64,000 bases of DNA from Alkalihalobacillus sp. CinArs1 (lineage in GTDB: Bacteria > Bacillota > Bacilli > Bacillales > Guptibacillaceae). This document shows, piece by piece, positions 28,118 to 39,110 of this stretch. Location: the NCBI RefSeq assembly GCF_947387515.1, contig NZ_CANDOB010000002.1, positions 1,116,001 to 1,180,000 of the forward strand, given 5' to 3'. Numbering within the stretch: the stretch's first letter is position 1; each line of letters starts with the position of its first letter. A program made the translations under genes and the position numbers. A model generated the notes under the pieces. It had not been told where the DNA came from. It saw only the letters and a list, made by a program, of their open reading frames with translations, and ran no database searches.

Positions 28118-28618
28118 TTGCCTTTAACACCATTAGATATTCATAACAAAGAATTTACTCGCGGATTCCGCGGTTATGATGAAGATGAGGTAAATGAGTT
28201 TTTAGATCAAGTCATTAAAGATTACGAAACTGTTATCAGAGAAAAGAAAGAGCTAAATGAGAGAGTAAAGATCCTAGAAGAAAGACTAGGACACTTCTCA
28301 AACCTTGAGGAAACATTGAACAAATCGATTCTTGTCGCTCAAGAAACGGCTGAAGAAGTAAAGCAGAGTGCAACGAAAGAATCCCGTTTGATCCTAAAAG
28401 AAGCGGAAAAGAACGCTGACCGCATCATCAATGATTCGTTAGCTAAAGCGAGAAAGATCTCACTCGAAAATGAAGAATTGAAAAAGCAAGCTTCCGTTTA
28501 CCGCACACGTTTCCGTATGCTTGTCGAAGCGCAGCTCGAGATGCTGACGAATGAAGACTGGGACGGGCTGGCTGCTCGTTTTGATGAAGAAGAAGAGCAT
28601 ATTCAAGAAAACGCATAA
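28118..28618 (+). CDS. divIVA: Cell-pole and septum protein DivIVA
   Basis: DivIVA senses negative membrane curvature at septa and poles and recruits MinJ/MinCD and, in sporulation, RacA. TTG at 28118 with GGAGG (28105-28109) matches the family N-terminus PLTPLDIHNKEFTRGFRGYD, whose hydrophobic loop and arginine insert into the membrane; GTG at 28109 is part of the ribosome binding site. The 166-residue product is almost entirely coiled coil after residue 30, with the NKSILVAQETAEEV and EAEKNADRIINDSL stretches of the family, and an acidic tail. No terminator separates it from the ileS promoter. Confidence 0.95.
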   Translation: MPLTPLDIHNKEFTRGFRGYDEDEVNEFLDQVIKDYETVIREKKELNERVKILEERLGHFSNLEETLNKSILVAQETAEEVKQSATKESRLILKEAEKNADRIINDSLAKARKISLENEELKKQASVYRTRFRMLVEAQLEMLTNEDWDGLAARFDEEEEHIQENA

Positions 28619-28649
28619 GGTAAACTTTTAACATTTATTTCGCATTTTC

Positions 28650-28679
28650 TTGACTTATTAAAATTGAATACACTATACT
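28650..28679 (+). promoter_or_regulatory. SigA promoter of the ileS T-box transcript
   Basis: TTGACT (28650-28655), an 18-nt spacer and TATACT (28674-28679) form a good promoter. The predicted transcript starts near 28686, about 100 nt before the recognisable T-box. That extra leader contains AAGAAA...TTTCTT, a weak hairpin at about 28749-28772, and nothing else I recognise. Confidence 0.75.
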
Positions 28680-28789
28680 TTTGATATACTTTAATGGAAG
28701 TTGGTCCTACAATTGGATTAACATCTTCAATCAAAAGCACATAGACATAAGAAATGGTCTAAGCTGTTTCTTACAAAATAATGATTAAG

Positions 28790-29020
28790 AACGACTGCGA
28801 TGGGAAGAGTAACTGGTTACACTTAACAAAGCGAGCTGGGGTTGGTGTGAGCCTGGCGTTAAGCAACCGGTGAAGATCACCCCTGAGTCCCGAGCTGAAC
28901 ATAAAGTAAGCCCCGGCGTATCATTCACGTTACGAATGCAAAGTGAGCACATTGTGTGCTTAAGTTGGGTGGTACCACGGGAAAACCTTCTCGTCCCTAT
29001 AGGGATGAGAAGGTTTTTTT
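28790..29020 (+). promoter_or_regulatory. Isoleucine T-box riboswitch upstream of ileS
   Basis: Uncharged tRNA-Ile binding to this leader allows ileS transcription. Stem I has the typical AGCGAGC and GGTGTGAGCC distal elements (about 28830-28854). The specifier codon in the loop is ATC (28876-28878), isoleucine. The T-box sequence GGGTGGTACCACGG is at 28967-28980, with TGGT as the acceptor-end pairing site. The terminator hairpin follows at 28983-29020. Confidence 0.93.
28983..29020 (+). terminator. T-box terminator hairpin
   Basis: AACCTTCTCGTCCC pairs with GGGATGAGAAGGTT (one G-T pair) and is followed by seven T. Its 5' side overlaps the antiterminator alternative. Confidence 0.92.
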
Positions 29021-29065
29021 ATGTTATTAAGGAAATGCAGCGTACGATATTGAAGGAGGAAGGAC

Positions 29066-31822
29066 ATGAGCTTTAAAGAAACACTATTGATGCCAAAAAC
29101 GAAGTTCCCAATGCGCGGTAATCTGCCAAACAAAGAACCTGATATGCAAAAAGAATGGGAAGAAAACAACCTTTATGAGAAAGTACAGGAAAGAACGAAG
29201 GATCGTCCTCTTTTTGTACTGCATGATGGCCCTCCATACGCAAATGGAGACATCCATATCGGTCACGCAGAAAACAAAGTATTGAAAGACATGATTGTTC
29301 GTTACAAATCCATGAACGGATTTCATGCACCGTATGTTCCAGGTTGGGATACTCACGGTCTTCCGATCGAGCAAGCACTTACGAAAAAAGGTGTGGATCG
29401 AAAGAAGTTAACAGTAGCTGAATTCCGTAAGAAGTGTGAAGAATATGCGCTAAAGCAAGTTGATCGTCAGCGTGAGCAGTTCAAACGCCTTGGCGTTCGC
29501 GGAGACTGGGATAACCCTTATATCACACTGAACAAAGGGTACGAAGCGCAGCAGATCAAAGTGTTTGGCGAAATGGCGAAGCGTGGATATATCTACAAAG
29601 ATAAGAAAACTGTTTACTGGTCTCCTACTTCAGAATCAGCGCTAGCTGAAGCTGAAATCGAATACCAGGACAAACGCTCTCCATCCATCTATGTTGCTTT
29701 CCAAGTTAAGGATGGAAAAGGCGTACTAAACGGAGATGAGAAGTTCATCATCTGGACAACGACCCCTTGGACAATTCCTTCAAACCTTGGGATCGCACTC
29801 AATGCTTCATTTGAGTATAGTGTTGTTGAAGCTGATGGAAGCAAGTACATCGTCGCTACAGAATTAGTTGACCAACTTAAAGAAGAGTTTGAATGGAATA
29901 CAGTGAATGAACTAAATCGCGTAAAAGGAAGCGAGCTTGAATACGTTACAGCACAGCATCCTCTATATGATCGTGAGTCCCTTGTCATTCTTGGTGATCA
30001 TGTCACGCTTGATGCTGGTACTGGTTGCGTTCATACAGCACCTGGACACGGTGAAGATGATTATGCAATCGGAAGAAAATACAAGCTCGATATCTTGTGC
30101 CCAGTAGATGAGAAGGGTGTTTTCACGAATGAAGCGCCAGGTTTTGAAGGCTTGTTCTATGATAAAGCAAACAAGCCGATCACTGAAAAGCTTGAAGAAG
30201 CTGGAGCTCTAGTAAAGCTTTCATTCTTCACACACTCCTATCCACACGACTGGCGTACGAAGAAGCCAATTATCTTCCGTGCAACTGAGCAGTGGTTTGC
30301 TTCAATCAAGCAGTTCCGACCTGAACTTCTGCAAGCTGTTGCGGATGTAGAATGGTTCCCGACTTGGGGAGAGCTTCGTCTTCACAACATGGTGAAAGAC
30401 CGTGAAGATTGGTGTATTTCTCGCCAGCGCGCATGGGGTGTTCCGATCCCAGTCTTTTACGGTGAGAACGATGAGCCGATCTTAACAGACGAAACGATCG
30501 AGCATGTCTCAGAGCTATTCCGTCAGCACGGTTCAAACATCTGGTTTGAATGGGATGCGAAAGAGCTATTACCAGAAGGGTTTACGTCTGAACACAGCCC
30601 GAATGGTACGTTCCGTAAAGAAATGGACATTATGGACGTTTGGTTTGATTCTGGTTCTTCCCATCAAGCAGTGCTTGAAGAGCGCAGCGACCTTGCGCGA
30701 CCAGCAGATTTATATCTAGAAGGATCTGACCAGTACAGAGGCTGGTTCAACTCTTCTCTTTCTACTTCTGTCGCAGTAACTGGTAAAGCACCTTACAAAG
30801 CAGTGCTGAGTCACGGGTTTGTTCTTGACGGAGAAGGTAAAAAGATGAGTAAATCACTTGGAAACGTAATGGTTCCAAACGACGTGATGAAGCAGCTCGG
30901 TGCAGACATCTTACGTTTATGGGTATCTTCTGCTGACTATCAGGCTGATGTTCGTGTCTCAAATGAGATTCTCAAGCAAGTAGCAGAAGTGTATAGAAAG
31001 ATCCGTAACACGTTTAGGTTTATGCTCGGAAACCTAGAAGGCTTTGATCCAGCTCTGAACAGTGTTTCCTATGAAAACCTTAGTGAGCTCGATCAATACA
31101 TGCTCGTGAAGTTGAATAACGTTGTGACGAAAGTAAAGAAAGCATATGATGAGTATCAGTTCTTAACGGTTTACAATACCATTCATAACTTCTTTACTAC
31201 AGAGATGAGCTCATTCTATCTTGATATCGCGAAAGATACGCTATATATCGAGCACGAAGACCATCCGAAGCGCCGAGCGATTCAAACGGTTCTTTATCAA
31301 ACGGCTGTTGCATTGACGAAGCTACTATCACCGATCATCCCACATACTGCTGAAGAAGTATGGCAGTTTGTACCGGGTGAAAAAGAAGAGTACGTTCAGC
31401 TTTCTGACATGCCTGAAGTGAAGAACTTCGAAGGAACTTCTGAACTTGAAAGCAAGTGGGATCATGTGATGGACCTACGTGATGAAGTTCTAAAGGCACT
31501 AGAAGAAGCACGTAACGAAAAGAAAATCGGGAAGTCCTTAACGGCTCAGCTTCATATCTATGCGGATGGTGAAGCGAAAGAACTTCTTGATGGCATCGAT
31601 AACCTCGATAAGCTCTTGATCGTTTCTGCAGCATCCGTTGCAGGAAGTAAATCTGAAGCTCCATCAGAAGCAAAGAATTACGAAGAGCTAGCGATCATGG
31701 TTTCCCCTGCAGAAGGCGAAACGTGTGAACGTTGCTGGAGAGTAACAGAGACTGTAGGACAAGATGAAACGTATCCTACTCTTTGCGTAGATTGTGCTGA
31801 AACTGTAAAAAATCATTATTAA
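29066..31822 (+). CDS. ileS: Isoleucyl-tRNA synthetase
   Basis: IleS charges tRNA-Ile and edits misactivated valine. The 918-residue class I synthetase has the HIGH motif at residues 64-67 ([10 protein letters not shown]), the CP1 editing domain (about 190-390, with [12 protein letters not shown]), the KMSKS motif at 593-597, the anticodon-binding domain and a C-terminal zinc finger (CERCWRV and CVDCAE). This is the bacterial eukaryote-unlike, zinc-containing type found in Bacillus. AAGGAGGAAGG precedes the ATG. Expression is controlled by the T-box just upstream. Confidence 0.98.
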   Translation: MSFKETLLMPKTKFPMRGNLPNKEPDMQKEWEENNLYEKVQERTKDRPLFVLHDGPPYANGDIHIGHAENKVLKDMIVRYKSMNGFHAPYVPGWDTHGLPIEQALTKKGVDRKKLTVAEFRKKCEEYALKQVDRQREQFKRLGVRGDWDNPYITLNKGYEAQQIKVFGEMAKRGYIYKDKKTVYWSPTSESALAEAEIEYQDKRSPSIYVAFQVKDGKGVLNGDEKFIIWTTTPWTIPSNLGIALNASFEYSVVEADGSKYIVATELVDQLKEEFEWNTVNELNRVKGSELEYVTAQHPLYDRESLVILGDHVTLDAGTGCVHTAPGHGEDDYAIGRKYKLDILCPVDEKGVFTNEAPGFEGLFYDKANKPITEKLEEAGALVKLSFFTHSYPHDWRTKKPIIFRATEQWFASIKQFRPELLQAVADVEWFPTWGELRLHNMVKDREDWCISRQRAWGVPIPVFYGENDEPILTDETIEHVSELFRQHGSNIWFEWDAKELLPEGFTSEHSPNGTFRKEMDIMDVWFDSGSSHQAVLEERSDLARPADLYLEGSDQYRGWFNSSLSTSVAVTGKAPYKAVLSHGFVLDGEGKKMSKSLGNVMVPNDVMKQLGADILRLWVSSADYQADVRVSNEILKQVAEVYRKIRNTFRFMLGNLEGFDPALNSVSYENLSELDQYMLVKLNNVVTKVKKAYDEYQFLTVYNTIHNFFTTEMSSFYLDIAKDTLYIEHEDHPKRRAIQTVLYQTAVALTKLLSPIIPHTAEEVWQFVPGEKEEYVQLSDMPEVKNFEGTSELESKWDHVMDLRDEVLKALEEARNEKKIGKSLTAQLHIYADGEAKELLDGIDNLDKLLIVSAASVAGSKSEAPSEAKNYEELAIMVSPAEGETCERCWRVTETVGQDETYPTLCVDCAETVKNHY

Positions 31823-31829
31823 TAGTAAA

Positions 31830-31858
31830 AAGCGCTTTGCTGAATGCAAAGCGCTTGA
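31830..31858 (+). terminator. Hairpin terminator after ileS
   Basis: AAGCGCTTTGC (31830-31840) pairs perfectly with GCAAAGCGCTT (31846-31856) around TGAAT. The following GATTTATTTA is a poor T-run, so termination may be incomplete. Confidence 0.65.
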
Positions 31859-32050
31859 TTTATTTATGAACAGTTATTTGAGCTACCACGTTACTTTTAA
31901 ATGAATTTATTCATGAGCAAAGGGCTTATGGTTCCTGCTCAGATTCACAGAAATGGCGGTCAGCTCAAATTATACTCCAGCTACTGTTATTGCGTTCCCG
32001 ATACCCTGAGCACTTTGCACCATGCAAAGCGTTTACGGTTAACGTTCACA
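31859..32050. other. Gene-free stretch between ileS and lspA
   Basis: No gene is supported here. B. subtilis has ylyA at this place. A 61-codon open frame from 31901 has no ribosome binding site or family resemblance. A hairpin CTTTGCA (32013-32019) with TGCAAAG (32023-32029) repeats the CTTTGC/GCAAAG core of the ileS terminator. Confidence 0.5.
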
Positions 32051-32079
32051 TTGTACAGGAATGAATCCTGTGCTAAACT
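32051..32079 (+). promoter_or_regulatory. lspA promoter with internal palindrome
   Basis: TTGTAC (32051-32056), 17 nt, then TAAACT (32074-32079) preceded by TGC forms an extended -10 promoter. ACAGGA (32055-32060) and TCCTGT (32066-32071) make an inverted repeat with a 5-nt centre lying almost entirely in the spacer, the position of a typical repressor operator. Confidence 0.55.
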
Positions 32080-32114
32080 TTCATAGGAAGTATCATTCGA
32101 TCGGGGGAGCGCAC

Positions 32115-32576
32115 GTGTGGAAATATTTAATAGCCATTGGCATAGTTATACTAGATCAATGGACCAAATGGCTTGTTGTTAAAAATATGGAATATGGAGA
32201 GTCGATCAAACTCATCAACGACTTTCTCTATCTGACTTCACATCGAAATAGAGGAGCTGCGTTTGGCATCCTTCAAGGTCAGATGATTTTCTTTTACATT
32301 ATTACGGTTATTGTGATTGTCGCTGTTTTATACTATATGAATCAATATAAACACAGCAAGTTCGTCAGTGTTACCCTTGCTTTAATATTAGGCGGTGCAG
32401 TGGGGAACTTTATCGATCGTGTCTTTAGAGGAGAAGTCGTAGATTTTGTTAACACGTATATCTTCTCGTATGACTTTCCGATCTTCAATGTTGCGGATGC
32501 TTCACTCGTTGTAGGGGTCATCCTCATCTTTATCGGGACGATATTTGAAAGTAAGCAAGCTGAAGGAGATAAGTAA
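32115..32576 (+). CDS. lspA: Lipoprotein signal peptidase LspA
   Basis: LspA cleaves signal peptides from diacylglyceryl-modified prolipoproteins in the membrane. GTG at 32115 with GGGGGAG upstream gives 153 residues; the frame extends to an ATG at 32061, but the added residues are not membrane-like or conserved. Four membrane segments are visible. The catalytic aspartates lie in [11 protein letters not shown] and [11 protein letters not shown]; the N-terminal DQWTKWLV and [12 protein letters not shown] motifs are also present. The stop overlaps the rluD start (TAATG). Confidence 0.96.
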   Translation: MWKYLIAIGIVILDQWTKWLVVKNMEYGESIKLINDFLYLTSHRNRGAAFGILQGQMIFFYIITVIVIVAVLYYMNQYKHSKFVSVTLALILGGAVGNFIDRVFRGEVVDFVNTYIFSYDFPIFNVADASLVVGVILIFIGTIFESKQAEGDK

Positions 32577-33487
32577 TGGAAAAGTTCGTTTTTACAGTAA
32601 GTACTGAAAATAAAGGCCAGCGGATCGATAAAGTGATACCGACATTCGATCAAGACTGGTCTCGTAGCCAGGTTCAAACCTGGATCAAAGAAGAACAAGT
32701 TCAGGTGAACGGTGAAGTTGTGAAAGGAAACTACAAAGTTTCGGAGAACGATGAAATCGTTGTGAGCGTCCCTGAACCAGAAACGCTCGAAGTTGTACCT
32801 GAAGATCTTGACTTAGATATCGTATATGAAGATCAAGATGTTTTAGTCGTCTACAAGCCTAGAGGAATGGTCGTACATCCTGCACCTGGACATCCAAGCG
32901 GAACGCTTGTAAACGGCTTGATGCACCAAGTTCGTGATTTAAGTGGAATCAACGGCGTGATTAGACCAGGGATCGTTCATCGAATCGATAAGGACACTTC
33001 TGGATTGCTCATGGTCGCTAAGAATGATCATGCACATGAATCACTCGTTAAGCAGCTTCAAGCGAAAACGGTGAATCGTCGTTATAAAGCCATTGTACAC
33101 GGGAACATTCAGCACGATGTCGGTACCATCGATGCACCGATCGGTCGAGACAAGCAGGATCGCCAGAAGATGACCGTTACAGATGAGCATAGCCGAGATG
33201 CAGTTACGCATTTTAAAGTGTTAGAGCGTTATGATCACTATACTTACGTAGAGTGCCAGCTTGAAACAGGCCGTACTCATCAAATCCGTGTTCATATGAA
33301 ATACATCGATCATCCTGTAGCAGGGGATCCTAAATATGGACCAAGAAAAAAAACGTTGCCGATCGATGGACAAGCGTTACATGCTGGTGTATTAGGTTTC
33401 AAGCACCCTGTGACTGAAGAGTGGCTCGAGTTTTCTCGGGAAGTTCCTGAAGATATGGAAAAGCTGTTAACGCGTTTAAGAAGATAA
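32576..33487 (+). CDS. rluD: 23S rRNA pseudouridine synthase, RluD family
   Basis: A pseudouridine synthase acting on 23S rRNA, by analogy at positions 1911/1915/1917; B. subtilis calls this gene ylyB. The 303-residue protein has an N-terminal S4 domain (about residues 13-75) and the RluA/RluD catalytic domain with HRIDKDTSGLLMVAKN (catalytic Asp near residue 139), NRRYKAIVHG, and LETGRTHQIRVHM. It is translationally coupled to lspA. The pyr promoter lies 6 nt after the stop. Which exact rRNA positions it modifies cannot be told from sequence. Confidence 0.93.
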   Translation: MEKFVFTVSTENKGQRIDKVIPTFDQDWSRSQVQTWIKEEQVQVNGEVVKGNYKVSENDEIVVSVPEPETLEVVPEDLDLDIVYEDQDVLVVYKPRGMVVHPAPGHPSGTLVNGLMHQVRDLSGINGVIRPGIVHRIDKDTSGLLMVAKNDHAHESLVKQLQAKTVNRRYKAIVHGNIQHDVGTIDAPIGRDKQDRQKMTVTDEHSRDAVTHFKVLERYDHYTYVECQLETGRTHQIRVHMKYIDHPVAGDPKYGPRKKTLPIDGQALHAGVLGFKHPVTEEWLEFSREVPEDMEKLLTRLRR

Positions 33488-33493
33488 AAAACG

Positions 33494-33522
33494 GTTGACA
33501 GGTTTTCACGGCTCTGCCATAC
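33494..33522 (+). promoter_or_regulatory. pyr operon promoter
   Basis: TTGACA (33494-33499), a 17-nt spacer and CATACT (33517-33522) form a strong SigA promoter. The predicted start is near 33529, giving a leader of about 160 nt before pyrR. Confidence 0.85.
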
Positions 33523-33553
33523 TACATGTAGACAATATAGCAATCCTTTAACG

Positions 33554-33650
33554 ATGGTCCCGTGAGGCTACAAAGGAAAAACGGCTATGTACGTAACGTG
33601 TGTTTCGTATGCCCAAAACCCTTTTGCCTCCATGGCAAAAGGGTTTTTTA
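33554..33650 (+). promoter_or_regulatory. PyrR attenuator 1 (pyrR leader)
   Basis: GGTCCCGTGAGGCT near 33556 matches the PyrR-binding loop consensus (UCC, G, GAGGYU). The terminator that PyrR-UMP binding favours pairs AAAACCCTTTTGCC (33615-33628) with GGCAAAAGGGTTTT (33634-33647). Confidence 0.85.
33615..33650 (+). terminator. Attenuation terminator before pyrR
   Basis: A 14-bp perfect stem around TCCAT, followed by a T-run. Confidence 0.92.
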
Positions 33651-33674
33651 GTGACGTTGGACCAAAGCAGTTAA

Positions 33675-34238
<564 letters not shown>

Positions 34239-34265
34239 AAACCAATAACGTGCTCCCTTTAAGGT

Positions 34266-34349
34266 AGTCCAGAGAGACAGCCAAGGGAGGAGACGCTGTT
34301 CGATCAGGACACGCGTGTACCTCCTTGCGGCTAAGCAAGGAGTTTTTTT
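34266..34349 (+). promoter_or_regulatory. PyrR attenuator 2 (pyrR-pyrP)
   Basis: AGTCCAGAGAGAC (34266-34278) is a near-consensus PyrR-binding loop. The terminator arms CTCCTTGC (34321-34328) and GCAAGGAG (34335-34342) are followed by seven T. Confidence 0.88.
34321..34349 (+). terminator. Attenuation terminator before pyrP
   Basis: An 8-bp GC-rich stem with a GGCTAA loop and TTTTTTT. Confidence 0.9.
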
Positions 34350-34393
34350 ATACCTCCTTCTAGCCGGGACGCACATCCGAGGAGGAAATAACG

Positions 34394-35704
34394 ATGAAAC
34401 ATGAATTAGGAATCCGAGAAGTACCAAAAACAACAACATGGGTAACTTTAAGCCTTCAGCATTTATTCGCAATGTTCGGTGCTACGATACTCGTCCCGTT
34501 CTTAGTAGGACTTGATCCAGCAGTAGCACTCGCATCTAGTGGTCTTGGAACCCTCTCTTATCTACTGATTACGAGGGGGAAGATCCCAGCATATCTAGGA
34601 TCATCGTTCGCATTCATCGCGCCTATCATTTCAGCCGTATCACTAGGGGGACCTGAAGGGGCGATGATCGGGACGTTCTTCGCTGGTATTGTTTACGGAA
34701 TCGTAGCCATTGCGATTCGGGCGGCAGGTTTAAACTGGCTTTTGAGACTGCTACCTCCGATCGTCGTTGGTCCTGTCATCATGGTGATTGGTCTTGGCCT
34801 TGCAGGTACTGCCATCAGCATGGCGATGAACAATCCTGAAACGGAAGCTTATAGCGGCATTCACTTCACAGTGGCTCTTGTCACGCTTGGTGTTACGATT
34901 TTAGCATCGATCTTCCTAAGAGGATTTTTAAGCCTTATTCCAATCTTGATCGGTATCGTTTCAGGATATACGTTCGCTTATTTTGTAGGTCTCGTTGATT
35001 TCAGTCCAGTAAGAGAAGCATCGTTTTTCGAGGTGCCAGACTTCATTATTCCTTTCGCAGATTATAACCCAGCACAAGTCTTTTCTTGGGAAATTCTTTT
35101 CGTCATGGTTCCGATCGCAACGGTAACGATCGCTGAGCACATCGGTGACCAGATGGTATTAAGTAAAGTAGCGGGACGTAATTTTTTGAAGACACCAGGT
35201 CTCCATCGATCGATTCTTGGTGATGGTGTGGCGACGATCATCGCTTCATTGCTAGGCGGGCCACCAAATACAACATATGGTGAAAATATAGGCGTTCTTG
35301 CGATCACTCGAGTATTCAGCGTGTTTGTTATCGGAGGAGCTGCAGTACTAGCACTAATCTTCGGCTTTATCGGCAAGGTCTCAGCTCTTATCTCTACCAT
35401 TCCGACGGCGGTAATGGGTGGCGTTTCGATCTTACTCTTCGGGATCATCGCTTCATCTGGTCTCAGAATGCTGATCGATAACAACATCGATCTAGGTGAG
35501 AAACGAAACTTGATCATCTCATCCGTCATCTTGGTCATTGGGGTCGGAGGAGCGTTTATCCAGGTAACGGAAGACTTACAAATCGCAGGAATGGCGCTCG
35601 CGACGATCATCGGTATCGTTTTAAACCTTATTCTCCCTGGTGGTACTACACAGGAATCGATTGAGAATATGTTTGAAGAGCAAAATGATCATACAGCTGC
35701 ATAG
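34394..35704 (+). CDS. pyrP: Uracil permease PyrP
   Basis: PyrP (UraA type) is a proton symporter of the NCS2 family that imports uracil. The 436-residue protein has 14 membrane segments in two inverted repeats. The transport motifs are visible: GLGTLSYLLIT and SFAFIAPI in the first half, the glutamate in VTIAEHIGDQMVLSK (near residue 240), and the GGPPNTTYGENIGVLAITRV signature (near 292-311). GAGGAGG precedes the ATG. A second PyrR attenuator upstream and a third downstream mean that expression of the permease can be set independently of the enzymes. Confidence 0.96.
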   Translation: MKHELGIREVPKTTTWVTLSLQHLFAMFGATILVPFLVGLDPAVALASSGLGTLSYLLITRGKIPAYLGSSFAFIAPIISAVSLGGPEGAMIGTFFAGIVYGIVAIAIRAAGLNWLLRLLPPIVVGPVIMVIGLGLAGTAISMAMNNPETEAYSGIHFTVALVTLGVTILASIFLRGFLSLIPILIGIVSGYTFAYFVGLVDFSPVREASFFEVPDFIIPFADYNPAQVFSWEILFVMVPIATVTIAEHIGDQMVLSKVAGRNFLKTPGLHRSILGDGVATIIASLLGGPPNTTYGENIGVLAITRVFSVFVIGGAAVLALIFGFIGKVSALISTIPTAVMGGVSILLFGIIASSGLRMLIDNNIDLGEKRNLIISSVILVIGVGGAFIQVTEDLQIAGMALATIIGIVLNLILPGGTTQESIENMFEEQNDHTAA

Positions 35705-35720
35705 TTACATCCTTTAAAAA

Positions 35721-35810
35721 GGTACAGAGAGACCTAAAAGGGTGAGAAAAAGGCGCGAGATCTATCGCGTCAACTTTCCTACACCCTGAATCTGTTCAGG
35801 GTGTTTTTTT
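35721..35810 (+). promoter_or_regulatory. PyrR attenuator 3 (pyrP-pyrB)
   Basis: GGTACAGAGAGACC (35721-35734) is a PyrR-binding loop in which the flanking GGT/ACC can close the stem. The terminator is at 35781-35810. Confidence 0.87.
35781..35810 (+). terminator. Attenuation terminator before pyrB
   Basis: ACACCCTGAA pairs with TTCAGGGTGT around TCTG, followed by TTTTTT. Confidence 0.9.
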
Positions 35811-35836
35811 GTGAAGTTACTTATGTAGAAAAATAG

Positions 35837-36747
<911 letters not shown>

Positions 36748-36748
<1 letters not shown>

Positions 36749-38025
36749 TGATCATAAAAAATGCCTTGCTAGTAAATGAAACTGGTAATCTTGAAAAACG
36801 TGACGTTCTTATTTCAGAAGAAGGGAAGATTGAGAGGATATCAGAGTCGATCGAAACTGACCACAATGAGTTCGATGCAAAAGAAATGCTGCTTGTTCCC
36901 GGGCTTGTGGATCTGCACGTTCATCTAAGAGAACCTGGTGGTGAGCATAAAGAGACGATCGAAACTGGAACGAAAGCAGCTGCGAAAGGCGGGTTCACAA
37001 CGATTGCTGCGATGCCGAACACAAGGCCTGTGCCTGACCAAGCATCAACGATGACCGACCTGATGAAGCGAATCGAGAAGGGAAGCGTCCGTGTTCTGCC
37101 GTATGGTTCGATCACAGTGAGGCAGCTTGGTGAGGAGTTAACAAACTTTGAAGGCTTACGAGCATCAGGGGCTTTCGCTCTAACTGACGATGGTGTAGGC
37201 GTACAAAACGCAAACGTGATGTTGGAAGCAATGAAGCGCGCTGCATCAGCTGGCCTATCGATCGTAGCACACTGTGAAGAAAACACGTTAATAAACAAAG
37301 GTAGCGTTCATGAAGGCAAGTTTTCAGAGCAATATGACCTGAATGGCATCCCTTCTGTTTGTGAATCAGTACATATTGCTAGAGATGTGCTCCTCGCAGA
37401 AGCAGCAGGAGCGCACTATCACGTGTGTCATATCAGTACGAAAGAGTCTGTCCGCACAGTACGTGACGCGAAGCGAGCAGGCATCCATGTTACTGCAGAA
37501 GTAACACCACATCACCTACTACTTTGTGAAGATGATATTCCTGGTCTCGATACGAATTACAAAATGAATCCGCCCCTTCGTTCCAAGGAAGATCAGAAAG
37601 CCCTGATCGAAGGACTTTTAGATGGCACGATCGATTTCATTGCAACGGACCATGCGCCTCATGCTGAAGATGAAAAAGCAACATCGATGGAAAAGGCGCC
37701 TTTTGGGATCGTAGGACTCGAAACAGCATTTCCGCTTTTATATACGAACTTCGTTAAAAAAGGAACGTTTACGTTAAAACAGCTTGTTGATTGGTTAACC
37801 ATTAAGCCTGCTGGAGCTTTTGGTCTGCCGCATGGCACTCTTAAAGAAGGGGTGGCTGCAGATATTACGCTGATCGATCTGAATAAAGAAGAGCACATCG
37901 ACCCTGATACGTTTGTTTCGAAAGGAAGAAATACGCCGTTCAAAGGCTGGAAATGCAAAGGATGGGCTGCGATGACACTTGTTAATGGAAAAAAGGTTTT
38001 TGAGAAAGGGAGCGATCACGAATGA
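36748..38025 (+). CDS. pyrC: Dihydroorotase
   Basis: PyrC cyclises carbamoyl aspartate to dihydroorotate. The 425-residue type I dihydroorotase has the metal-binding [10 protein letters not shown] (near residues 56-65), AHCEENTL (near 177-184), [11 protein letters not shown]-type histidine motif (near 229-237) and the catalytic ATDHAPHA (near 302-309). The start codon lies on the pyrB stop, and the stop overlaps the pyrAA start by 4 nt, so the operon is tightly coupled. Confidence 0.97.
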
Positions 38026-39110
38026 AAAGACAGTTGATTCTTGAAGATGGTTCGATCTTTGTTGGCAAAGCGTTTGGAAGTGAAATCGAAAAGAGTGGAG
38101 AAGTTGTTTTTAACACTGGCATGACTGGTTATCAGGAAATATTATCTGATCCATCCTACTGTGCTCAAATCGTTACCCTTACGTACCCTCTAATTGGAAA
38201 CTACGGGATTAACCGGGATGATTTTGAATCGATCAATCCATCCGTACACGGCTTAATCGTAAAAGAAGCAACGAAAGCGCCAAACTATTGGCGAAATGAG
38301 ATGACGATCGATGAACTTTTAAGGATCAAAGGCATCCCTGGCCTCGAAGGCATCGACACAAGGAAGTTAACAAAACTAATTCGTGCGAACGGAACGATGA
38401 AAGGCAAGCTTTGTTCGATGGACGTGGATACGAATAAAATTATTGAAGATTTAAGAAACACACCACTTAAACGGAATCAGGTTGAACAAGTTTCCATTAA
38501 AGCACCATATGCAAGTCCTGGCCGAGGATACCGGATCGTTCTTGTCGATTTCGGGATGAAGCATGGCATCCTTCGTGAACTTACGAAGAGAAAATGTGAT
38601 GTTGTCGTGGTTCCTTACCACACTTCAGCAGAAGAAATCCTAAGGCTGAACCCAGATGGAATCATGCTCAGTAACGGACCTGGAGATCCAAAGGATGTAC
38701 CTGAAGCGATCCAGATGATCAACGGTGTGCTTGGTAAAATTCCACTGTTCGGAATATGTCTTGGTCACCAGCTATTTGCGCTAGCTTGTGGAGCAGATAC
38801 TGAAAAAATGAAATTCGGCCATAGAGGTTCAAACCATCCTGTTATGGAGATCAACACAGGAAAAGTTGCGATCACGTCTCAAAATCACGGCTACACGGTT
38901 TCCGCTGCTACGCTTGCTCATACAGAACTCGTCGTTACTCATAAAGCCATCAATGACGACACGATCGAAGGCGTGAAGCATAAACAGCATGCTGCTTTTA
39001 GTGTGCAGTATCATCCAGAAGCATCACCTGGACCTGAAGATTCAAACGAATTGTTCGATGACTTCATTTCGATGATCACAGCAAATAAGGGGGAAAAAAC
39101 ATATGCCTAA
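38022..39110 (+). CDS. pyrAA: Carbamoyl phosphate synthase small (glutaminase) subunit
   Basis: The subunit hydrolyses glutamine and passes ammonia to PyrAB. The 362-residue protein has the N-terminal CPSase small domain and a class I glutamine amidotransferase domain with the catalytic cysteine in [10 protein letters not shown] (near residues 243-252) and the His-Glu pair in [12 protein letters not shown] (near 328-339). This is the pyrimidine-specific copy, as indicated by its place in the pyr operon. It overlaps pyrAB by 8 nt. Confidence 0.97.
   Translation: MKRQLILEDGSIFVGKAFGSEIEKSGEVVFNTGMTGYQEILSDPSYCAQIVTLTYPLIGNYGINRDDFESINPSVHGLIVKEATKAPNYWRNEMTIDELLRIKGIPGLEGIDTRKLTKLIRANGTMKGKLCSMDVDTNKIIEDLRNTPLKRNQVEQVSIKAPYASPGRGYRIVLVDFGMKHGILRELTKRKCDVVVVPYHTSAEEILRLNPDGIMLSNGPGDPKDVPEAIQMINGVLGKIPLFGICLGHQLFALACGADTEKMKFGHRGSNHPVMEINTGKVAITSQNHGYTVSAATLAHTELVVTHKAINDDTIEGVKHKQHAAFSVQYHPEASPGPEDSNELFDDFISMITANKGEKTYA

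Noticed and set aside
31901-32086. A 61-codon plus-strand frame between ileS and lspA
   Set aside because: No ribosome binding site, no recognisable domain, and it runs over the lspA promoter.
35062-35610. A 182-codon minus-strand frame inside pyrP
   Set aside because: It is the antisense shadow of a membrane protein gene with clear NCS2 motifs on the plus strand.
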